Positions 1 to 5,147 of a stretch of DNA of 6,026 nucleotides are shown piece by piece (within the stretch, counting starts at the first letter, position 1; each line of letters starts with the position of its first letter). A program made the translations under genes and the position numbers. This DNA is from Caldisericota bacterium (GTDB taxonomy: Bacteria > Caldisericota > Caldisericia > Cryosericales > Cryosericaceae): contig JAPLGJ010000069.1 of the NCBI GenBank assembly GCA_026390215.1, positions 1 to 6,026 on the forward strand, written 5' to 3'. The notes beneath the pieces were generated by a model. That model searched no databases, was not told where the DNA came from, and was given only the letters and a program-made list of their open reading frames with translations.

Positions 1-126
1 CGCATCTCGGACTACGTCGCCTTCTTCATGCTGGGCGAACTGGTGGAGGTTGGCGAGACGTAGCGCGTCTTCGTCGGCCCACAGGACAAGCGAACCGAAG
101 ACTACCTGTCCGGCAAGTACGGATGA
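1..126 (+). CDS. pstB: PstB phosphate ABC transporter ATPase, C-terminal end, interrupted by in-frame TAG
   Basis: This is the C-terminal end of PstB, the cytoplasmic ATPase that drives the PstSCAB high-affinity phosphate importer; the 5' part lies outside the window. Frame 1 reads RISDYVAFFMLGELVEVGET, which matches the conserved region after the ABC H-loop in PstB (R-V-S-D-Y-T-A-F, then L-G-E-L-x-E-x-G). A TAG follows at 61-63. The same frame then continues RVFVGPQDKRTEDYLSGKYG to a TGA at 124-126, which is the typical PstB tail (K-x-T-E-D-Y-x-x-G-x-x-G). The full-length protein therefore appears to be encoded except for one stop codon. A conventional gene caller would end the gene at 63 and lose the last 21 residues. 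Causes could be a sequencing error, a real nonsense mutation or readthrough. The following phoU supports the identity. The family call is secure; the functional state is not. Confidence 0.85.
61..63 (+). other. In-frame TAG within the conserved pstB tail
   Basis: The codon lies between GET and RVF, where other PstB proteins have a variable, often charged residue before the conserved hydrophobic position. TAG is one base from GAG, AAG and CAG, all acceptable there. The 20 downstream codons still match the family, so any mutation is recent or the codon is read through. TAG also ends three other genes here (3277-3279, 3289-3287 and 4454-4452 on the minus strand), and two of those show no conserved continuation beyond it. 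Confidence 0.85.
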
Positions 127-130
127 CAGG

Positions 131-137
131 AAAGGAG
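131..137 (+). promoter_or_regulatory. Ribosome binding site deciding the phoU start
   Basis: AAAGGAG sits 6 bases before the ATG at 144. The alternative in-frame ATG at 123, which overlaps the final pstB TGA as ATGA, has no purine-rich site at the right distance. This favours 144. Confidence 0.7.
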
Positions 138-143
138 CAGACC

Positions 144-818
144 ATGCACGAAGAGAAGCTTCAGGAAATCAAAGACAAGTTATTCGCCTTCAGCGCTCTG
201 GCCAGTTCCATGGTCGAAAAAGGCACGAGGGCTATCGTGACCAAGGACGAAGCTCTTGCTAGGGAGGTCATCGACGTCGACGAGCCCATGGCAAATGAGT
301 TCGACCACGCCATCGAACGCGAGACCATCAACTTCATCGCGCTGTACCAGCCTGAGGCGCGGACCCTGCGCAGCGTCTACATGTACGCCAAGATCGGCAC
401 AGACCTCGAGCGCCTGGCGGACCATGGGGTCAATATCGCCGAGAGCGCGCAATATCTCATCGCGCGGCCCGACATCAAGCCCTATATCGACCTGCCCCGC
501 ATGAGCGAAGAAGCACGCAAGATGCTGGCCGACGCGATGACTGCGTTCTCGACTCAGAATACCCGCCTGGCCATCGACGTCGTGGAACGCGATGACATCG
601 TCGACCAGCTGGGCAACCAGATCTTCAGAGAACTCCTTACCTACATGATGGCCGACCCCACCACGATCGACCGGTCGCTCCAGATCCTGTTCGTCAGCGG
701 CAACCTCGAGCGCGTCGCCGACTTGGCAACCAATATCGCCGAGGACGTCGTCTTTGCCACCACCGGGCGCCTCATCCGTCACAACCGCCTCACTAAGGAG
801 GAGCTCGACAAGCTGTAA
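144..818 (+). CDS. phoU: PhoU family phosphate signalling regulator
   Basis: PhoU is a cytoplasmic all-helical protein that links the Pst transporter to the PhoR/PhoB-type sensor system and represses the Pho response when phosphate is plentiful. The 224-residue product has the family's usual length and its two-fold repeat of three-helix bundles. Each repeat carries the metal-binding E-x-x-x-D signature: D-L-E-R-L-A-D at about residues 87-93 and N-L-E-R-V-A-D at about 187-193, each followed by a near-identical N-I-A-E. I chose the ATG at 144 because of the Shine-Dalgarno sequence at 131-137; starting at 123 would add seven residues and overlap the pstB tail by 4 bases. The gene directly follows pstB, the standard arrangement, and is presumably cotranscribed. 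Its TAA stop lies inside the inverted repeat at 812-848. Confidence 0.95.
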   Translation: MHEEKLQEIKDKLFAFSALASSMVEKGTRAIVTKDEALAREVIDVDEPMANEFDHAIERETINFIALYQPEARTLRSVYMYAKIGTDLERLADHGVNIAESAQYLIARPDIKPYIDLPRMSEEARKMLADAMTAFSTQNTRLAIDVVERDDIVDQLGNQIFRELLTYMMADPTTIDRSLQILFVSGNLERVADLATNIAEDVVFATTGRLIRHNRLTKEELDKL

Positions 819-848
819 CATTTCGGGACGGTTCCAAAATGTTACAGC
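812..848. repeat. Perfect 12-bp inverted repeat between phoU and thrC
   Basis: GCTGTAACATTT (812-823) is repeated exactly in reverse complement as AAATGTTACAGC (837-848), separated by 13 bases. Inside the gap, GG (825-826) and CC (834-835) could add two pairs after one C/A mismatch. The left arm contains the phoU stop codon. In RNA it would form a strong hairpin, but no T-run follows on either strand, so it is not a standard intrinsic terminator. It could be a terminator of another kind, an mRNA-stabilising stem, or an operator for a dimeric repressor controlling the threonine genes. The arms are AT-richer than the surrounding sequence. Confidence 0.85.
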
Positions 849-850
849 AG

Positions 851-878
851 TTGTCACCGGGCCGTTCTGCGGCATACT
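851..878 (+). promoter_or_regulatory. Weak candidate sigma70-type promoter before thrC
   Basis: TTGTCA (851-856, 5 of 6 matches to the -35 consensus) is followed after 16 bases by CATACT (873-878, 4 of 6 to the -10 consensus). Transcription would begin near 885, almost on top of the Shine-Dalgarno sequence at 884-888. That leaves very little leader and makes the assignment doubtful. Its position just after the inverted repeat is the main argument for it. Confidence 0.25.
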
Positions 879-883
879 GGAGT

Positions 884-888
884 GGAGG
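884..888 (+). promoter_or_regulatory. Ribosome binding site deciding the thrC start
   Basis: GGAGG lies 7 bases before the ATG at 896. The upstream in-frame ATG at 839 falls inside the inverted repeat and has no comparable site. It would add 19 residues that look non-native ahead of the zinc ribbon. Confidence 0.75.
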
Positions 889-895
889 TGTGCCT

Positions 896-2197
896 ATGGA
901 CAGACAATTGATGTGCGTGACGTGTGGATCCACCTATCCCCTCGAAGAGCAGCGGCTCCGATGTGATTGCGGAGGGCTGCTCGACGTTCAGCTTGACATG
1001 GACGGCGCTCAGTCTCCTGCTGCTCTCGCCGCTACGTTCGAGACACGTCTCTCCTCTCGCCTTCCGCAGGACCTCTCGGGCGTCTGGCGCTACCGCGAAC
1101 TCGTGCTCGACCTTCCCCCCGGGGACGTCGTCACGTTCCCCGAAGGCAGGACCAACCTCTATGAACTGGACCCCTCCCCGCTCGGCCTGTCCGCCCTCTG
1201 GGCCAAGCATGAAGGAGAGAACCCTACCGGCTCCTTCAAGGACCGGGGCATGACCGTCGCCGTGAGCTGGGCCAGGCACCAGGGGGCCCGCGCCCTCATC
1301 TGTGCTTCCACCGGCAACACATCCGCCTCCCTGGCGGCCTACGGCGCCCGCGCCCACCTCCCCGTCTTCGTCCTCATCCCCGAGGGGAAGATCGCGCAAG
1401 GCAAACTGGCACAGGCGCTCGCATACGGCGCCCACACCCTGCAGATCGACGGCAGCTTCGACGATGCCATGCACACAGTGGAGCAGATGGCCGCAACGCA
1501 CAACCTGACCCTGGTCAACTCATTGAACCCGTTCCGCCTGGAGGGACAGAAGACCATCATCCTTGACAGCTTCTTCCAGCTGGGGCGGACGCTGCCGGAC
1601 TGGATCGTCGTTCCGGGAGGGAATCTGGGCAACACCAGCTCATTCGGCAAGGCGCTCATCGAGATGAAGGCACTGGGCCTCATCGACCGCGTGCCGCGCC
1701 TTGCGGTCGTCCAGGCTGCGGGCGCGTCCCCGTTCGCGCGTTCTGCGCAGGACGACTTCCGCCACTTCCAGCCCATGGAGCCGGAGACCATAGCGACCGC
1801 CATCCGTATCGGCAACCCGGTCAACTACGACAAGGCTGTACGTGCCATCCGGTTCACGGACGGGGTCGTGACCAGTGTCACCGATGCCGAGATCCTGCTG
1901 GCAAAACATGACCTTGATTGGCAAGGCATCGGGTGTGAACCGGCATCGGCCGCCACGCTGGCCGGCTTGCGCAGGTTGATGCGCGAGCGCGTCGTGCTGC
2001 CCGGTGAGAGCGCCCTGCTGATCATCACCGGCAACCTGCTCAAGGACCCCGACACGACCATCGCGCTGGCGACAGGACAGACGGCCGGACTGGGTATCCC
2101 GGGGGCTGCATCGCTAGACGCCTGTGCCAACGAACCGCGCCACGTACCCTCGGATCCAGAGACGATTGCCAGCATCATCGAGGAGAAGCTGCAGTGA
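896..2197 (+). CDS. thrC: Threonine synthase (PLP-dependent, zinc-ribbon type)
   Basis: Threonine synthase converts O-phospho-L-homoserine to L-threonine and phosphate, the last step of threonine synthesis, in the cytoplasm. The 433-residue product begins with a four-cysteine zinc ribbon (C7-x2-C10 and C23-x-C25, followed by GG), seen in one group of threonine synthases. The fold-type II PLP core follows. G-S-F-K-D-R-G at about 112-118 holds the likely Schiff-base lysine K115. S-T-G-N-T-S-A-S at about 138-145 is the substrate-binding loop, and G-G-N-L-G-N at about 241-246 is the phosphate-binding loop for PLP. The ATG at 896 is preferred because of the GGAGG upstream. The TGA stop overlaps the GTG start of the homoserine dehydrogenase gene, so the two are translationally coupled. 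A different fold-type II enzyme is possible, but the zinc ribbon, the loop motifs and this neighbour make threonine synthase the strong choice. Confidence 0.93.
   Translation: MDRQLMCVTCGSTYPLEEQRLRCDCGGLLDVQLDMDGAQSPAALAATFETRLSSRLPQDLSGVWRYRELVLDLPPGDVVTFPEGRTNLYELDPSPLGLSALWAKHEGENPTGSFKDRGMTVAVSWARHQGARALICASTGNTSASLAAYGARAHLPVFVLIPEGKIAQGKLAQALAYGAHTLQIDGSFDDAMHTVEQMAATHNLTLVNSLNPFRLEGQKTIILDSFFQLGRTLPDWIVVPGGNLGNTSSFGKALIEMKALGLIDRVPRLAVVQAAGASPFARSAQDDFRHFQPMEPETIATAIRIGNPVNYDKAVRAIRFTDGVVTSVTDAEILLAKHDLDWQGIGCEPASAATLAGLRRLMRERVVLPGESALLIITGNLLKDPDTTIALATGQTAGLGIPGAASLDACANEPRHVPSDPETIASIIEEKLQ
2181..2185 (+). promoter_or_regulatory. Ribosome binding site for the GTG start of hom
   Basis: AGGAG within the end of thrC lies 8 bases before the GTG at 2194. 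It supports this GTG as the start despite the 4-base overlap with the thrC stop. Confidence 0.7.
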
Positions 2198-3279
2198 AGA
2201 CGACACCGGTAACACATATCATCCAGTTGGGATACGGCAAGGTCGGGGGACCACTGGTCCACCTGGTGGTCGAAAACCGGGAACGCATCGCGTGCGAGAC
2301 TGGCGTCCACCTGGAGTACGCCGCTGTCGTGCGCAGCAGTAGTGTCGCCCAGGGTGACGATCTGGCACTGCGGGCAGCCGACAGGGGAGCATCCTTCGAC
2401 GAATGGACGCCACGCGCGCCCGGGTTGACCCTCGACGTCCTGGACCCCGTCTTCGACCGCTTCGGGCTTCCGGACACGACGCGGTATGCCCTGGTCGACG
2501 TCACGGCCACAGCCGAGACAGGACCTCTGCTGCTGGAAGCGCTGGCGATGGGCATCCCGGTCGTCACGGCAAACAAGATCCCCCTCGCGGAGACATCCGG
2601 GTGGTTCGAGCAGGCACGCGCAGCAAGCCGCCACGCTCACACGCCGTTCCGGTATGAATGCACCGTCGGCGCGTCCCTCCCTGTCATCAGCACACTGGTC
2701 GACCTCATGACGACCGGCGATACTATTCAACGCATCGTGGCTCTGCCCAGCAGTTCGCTGTCGTGCATCCTGGGGAGCTTCAACCGCGGACTCCCACTGG
2801 AGGAAGCCATTGTAGAGGCCGTGCGGAGAGGATTTGCCGAACCCAATCCCCTGACAGACCTTGCTGGCCGTGACGCCCTGCGCAAGATCGTCATCCTGGC
2901 CAAGACCATGGGGCTTTCCACCAGTATCGGCGACGTCAGCCAGGAGCCCCTCCTCGACCGGGACTACCCCGACTTCGCGGCATTCCGGGGCGACGGCATG
3001 GCACGCCTTGCGGACCGGCTGACAGCTGCCCGCCAGACGGGAATGGTCACCTACTACGTCGGATCGGCCTCGACTGATGGAGCTGTCACTCTCGGACTCC
3101 GCAACTTCCCGCAGGCATCCATCTGGGGTACCCTGGAACCCTCTGAGAACCTGTTCCTGTTCAGCGCGGCCCGGTTCGGCGACCTCCCTATCATCGTCCG
3201 CGGCATTGGCGGCGGTCCCATCCTTACCGCCTCAGGCGTCCTGGCGGACGTCATCAAGGCGGCACAGGGACAGAACTAG
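2194..3279 (+). CDS. hom: Homoserine dehydrogenase, monofunctional, no ACT domain
   Basis: The enzyme reduces L-aspartate 4-semialdehyde to L-homoserine with NAD(P)H, the branch step towards threonine and methionine. The 361-residue product shows an N-terminal Rossmann site, G-Y-G-K-V-G at about 13-18. V-T-A-N-K follows at about 124-128, with the conserved lysine K128. Y-E-C-T-V-G-A-S-L-P-V-I at about 154-165 is a family hallmark. The substrate motif E-P-N-P-L-T-D-L-A-G-R-D-A-L-R-K at about 216-231 includes the expected catalytic lysine K231. The S-L-S-C-I-L-G segment and the closing L-P-I-I-V-R-G-I-G-G-G with A-S-G-V-L-A-D resemble the dehydrogenase half of fused aspartokinase enzymes (ThrA/MetL). 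Here there is neither an aspartokinase domain nor a C-terminal ACT domain, so direct threonine feedback on this polypeptide looks unlikely. The GTG start overlaps the thrC stop. The stop is TAG, 7 bases from that of the opposing gene. Confidence 0.93.
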   Translation: MKTTPVTHIIQLGYGKVGGPLVHLVVENRERIACETGVHLEYAAVVRSSSVAQGDDLALRAADRGASFDEWTPRAPGLTLDVLDPVFDRFGLPDTTRYALVDVTATAETGPLLLEALAMGIPVVTANKIPLAETSGWFEQARAASRHAHTPFRYECTVGASLPVISTLVDLMTTGDTIQRIVALPSSSLSCILGSFNRGLPLEEAIVEAVRRGFAEPNPLTDLAGRDALRKIVILAKTMGLSTSIGDVSQEPLLDRDYPDFAAFRGDGMARLADRLTAARQTGMVTYYVGSASTDGAVTLGLRNFPQASIWGTLEPSENLFLFSAARFGDLPIIVRGIGGGPILTASGVLADVIKAAQGQN

Positions 3280-3286
3280 AAGCGTA

Positions 3287-4531
3287 CTACCCGACGCTCA
3301 TCCCGCGGACCGTGACGCTCTCCGTACTCATCGGGACGCCCGCCGCAGCCAGAGCCCCGGGCAGGGTTTGGGCGCCACGGATGGTAACAGAACCCATCTG
3401 ATCTGTCAGCCAGATGTGAACCAGGCGCCCGTCCTTCATGGTAATGCGGAAGCCGCGCGTCTCCGACTGCGCGCCCAGCAGGGCGGCGCCCGAACCGCGG
3501 CGACCCGACAGCGCTGCAAGCCATGATGCTGTGATGAGCCACTTCGGCGGAAACTGCAGAGCAGGCTGGACCAGCGCCATGTCCATGTAGGAGAACTCCT
3601 CGTGCCGCCAGGCCGTCACCCGCACCAGACGGTCCCTCAGGATCATCATCTGCAGTCCTCCAGCGCTGATGCCGACCTGCACGGCCCACAATCCGAGGAG
3701 CCCGATGAGACAGAACACCAAGGTCAGCCCCCAGTATTCCGTGACGGCTAGAACCGAGTTGCTGGTGATCAGAAAGGGCATCGTGACAAACACGACCGTG
3801 AGGAGAAGACCCATAGCATCACCAAGGACCACGCGCCACCGGTCGTAGGCAATGACGTCCTCACCCCTGCGCGGCCACGGCAGAAGAACGTACACCAGCA
3901 AGGCGAGTCCCAGGAGAGGGAAGAACAGTCCCCGCAGCGGATACACGAGCGCATGCGGGGGGCCATGCAGACCCGCGCCCAGCGTGAAGTCGCTGCTGCT
4001 GAGGCGAACGGCGACGGACTTCAACCACGTCCCGTCGGGCAGGGCCGCGTAGCGCTCTTCCCCGTCCGGGAGTCCCGTCAGCAGCTCTGGTGAAGGTAGG
4101 TCCTTCTGACGCACGTACACGCCGCTCCATTCGCCCACGCGCCTCTGCCATGTCCGGTCCGGAGGTTTCCCCTCATCGGTGAGCAACACGTCGTGGGCAA
4201 ACGCCTCCCAAGTGGGACCGATGGCAGCGGTCGTCTTCCCGGCGGTCACCGCGACGATGTAGTCGATGAGAGGCATGGTCTTGAGCGCCTTCTGCTCGTC
4301 GGTCCACAGTCCGTAGAGACTGCCGATGTCCTGCTGTTCCTGTGCGAAATCCATCACTTCGACACGAGCCAGCGGCTCCTGCGTCACGACGAACGCGGTA
4401 ACGACGGCCGCGAGGACGAGAAAATGCCTGGTCAGTACAAGGGGCGTTGTGCTATCTCGCCGTCTGCTCCTGGATGGGATACCGCATGTACTTGCTCCAC
4501 AGGTCGAACAGCTGCGCGGTCGCCATGGCAT
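3287..4531 (-). CDS. Multi-pass membrane protein of unknown function
   Basis: I do not recognise a family for this protein. From the ATG at 4531 it is 414 residues long. A basic stretch (R-S-R-R-R at about 21-25) precedes a membrane or signal-anchor segment at about 36-50. A polar domain of some 145 residues follows (about 51-195), rich in W, D and E and probably extracytoplasmic. Three membrane helices lie at about 196-219, 234-256 and 266-290, and a soluble domain of about 120 residues ends the protein. Its ending, around G-F-R-I-T-M-K-D-G-R-L-V-H-I, looks like a small beta-rich fold, possibly PH-like, which is inference only. The start is uncertain: the ATG at 4531 and a TTG at 4552 overlap the upstream exonuclease by 80-101 bases without a clear ribosome site, and a CTG at 4435 would start just before the first membrane segment. 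The gene is last in the minus-strand cluster. The frame is well supported by membrane segments and length. Confidence 0.75.
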   Translation of the reverse strand: MPWRPRSCSTCGASTCGIPSRSRRRDSTTPLVLTRHFLVLAAVVTAFVVTQEPLARVEVMDFAQEQQDIGSLYGLWTDEQKALKTMPLIDYIVAVTAGKTTAAIGPTWEAFAHDVLLTDEGKPPDRTWQRRVGEWSGVYVRQKDLPSPELLTGLPDGEERYAALPDGTWLKSVAVRLSSSDFTLGAGLHGPPHALVYPLRGLFFPLLGLALLVYVLLPWPRRGEDVIAYDRWRVVLGDAMGLLLTVVFVTMPFLITSNSVLAVTEYWGLTLVFCLIGLLGLWAVQVGISAGGLQMMILRDRLVRVTAWRHEEFSYMDMALVQPALQFPPKWLITASWLAALSGRRGSGAALLGAQSETRGFRITMKDGRLVHIWLTDQMGSVTIRGAQTLPGALAAAGVPMSTESVTVRGMSVG

Positions 4532-5147
4532 CGCCCAGGCAGTAACGGGCAATGGTCATGTACTCGCCCGCCGCGTACAAGGCGACGACGTCACTCCCGT
4601 GCACCTCGCGCTTTGGCTGCTCCACACCGAGCGCGCTGCACCATGCGTCCAGGGAGAATCGACGCCGAACCGCTCCAAACCAAGTGAACTGGTCCATGAG
4701 GTCCACGTGCTGGTTGCTGTAGCGATTGGGCATGAGGTCGACGGTCGGCCGGACGCGATTGGCCGCTGATCGCACCAGGAGGAAGGGGCAGTCGAACCCG
4801 CGCCCGTTGAAGGTGATGACCTGCTTCGCCCTGCCGGCGGCTTCCCAGAAGTGAACGAGCAGCTCCTTCTCTGTGCAGGGAACGAACACCGCCTTCTCCT
4901 CGCGCACCTGCGAGGCACCCCCCTGCGGCGCCTGGAAGAACACCGCGGCGTGGTCCTGCTCCGGCGAGTACAGGGCGACACACACGATCTGCGCCGTGAC
5001 AGGGAACAGGCTCAGCGACTCCTGGACATCCTGCCGTTCCTCGTCACTCCTGGCAGAGCGCAGCAGCGATTCCTGAATGCCCGGGTCCAGGGATTTCCAC
5101 GGGACCCCAACCGTCTCGACGTCGAAGACAAGCCGTTCCATGCTCAC
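4452..5147 (-). CDS. PolB-type DEDDy 3'-5' exonuclease
   Basis: This 231-residue protein resembles the predicted 3'-5' exonucleases related to the proofreading domain of B-family DNA polymerases, found as stand-alone proteins with no polymerase domain. Motif ExoI is F-D-V-E-T at 8-12 (D9, E11). ExoII is I-T-F-N-G-R-G-F-D at 111-119 (D119). ExoIII is Y-C-L-G-D at 202-206, with Y202 and D206 in Y-x3-D spacing, which makes it DEDDy. H-V-D-L-M-D at 147-152 is also typical of the group. All four acidic residues and the tyrosine are present, so it should be an active metal-dependent exonuclease on DNA or RNA; the substrate is not known. The GTG start overlaps the TGA of the preceding exonuclease gene (GTGA). 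An ATG two codons in, at 5141, is an alternative. No strong ribosome site is visible, suggesting translational coupling. The stop is TAG. Confidence 0.87.
   Translation of the reverse strand: MSMERLVFDVETVGVPWKSLDPGIQESLLRSARSDEERQDVQESLSLFPVTAQIVCVALYSPEQDHAAVFFQAPQGGASQVREEKAVFVPCTEKELLVHFWEAAGRAKQVITFNGRGFDCPFLLVRSAANRVRPTVDLMPNRYSNQHVDLMDQFTWFGAVRRRFSLDAWCSALGVEQPKREVHGSDVVALYAAGEYMTIARYCLGDAMATAQLFDLWSKYMRYPIQEQTAR

Noticed and set aside
61..63. Genome-wide reassignment of TAG as a sense codon
   Set aside because: TAG ends hom and two minus-strand genes at sensible family lengths. Continuing hom and the membrane protein past it gives only 11 and 10 codons without conservation. A local explanation is more likely.
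812..860. The palindrome as an ordinary intrinsic terminator
   Set aside because: The bases after the right arm (AGTTGTCACCGGG) and, on the other strand, after the left arm contain no T-run.
180..875. Minus-strand open frame of the same length as phoU
   Set aside because: It mirrors phoU almost exactly and has no recognisable domain. The phoU frame explains the sequence.
839..895. Upstream ATG start for threonine synthase
   Set aside because: The ATG is part of the inverted repeat, has no ribosome site and adds residues without family resemblance. The ATG at 896 has GGAGG at the right spacing.
1825..2730. A 301-codon minus-strand open frame opposite thrC and hom
   Set aside because: It is the antisense of two clearly identified genes, shows no family motif, has low-complexity arginine/serine-rich stretches and spans the thrC/hom junction. 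High GC makes such frames common.
3281..3298. Small hairpin AGCGT/ACGCT at the convergent junction
   Set aside because: It has only 5 pairs with an 8-base loop and no T-run, so it is too weak to call a terminator.
4193..4687. Plus-strand open frame across the membrane protein and exonuclease genes
   Set aside because: It is antisense to two supported genes, has no motif, and is rich in arginine as expected of a GC-driven shadow.
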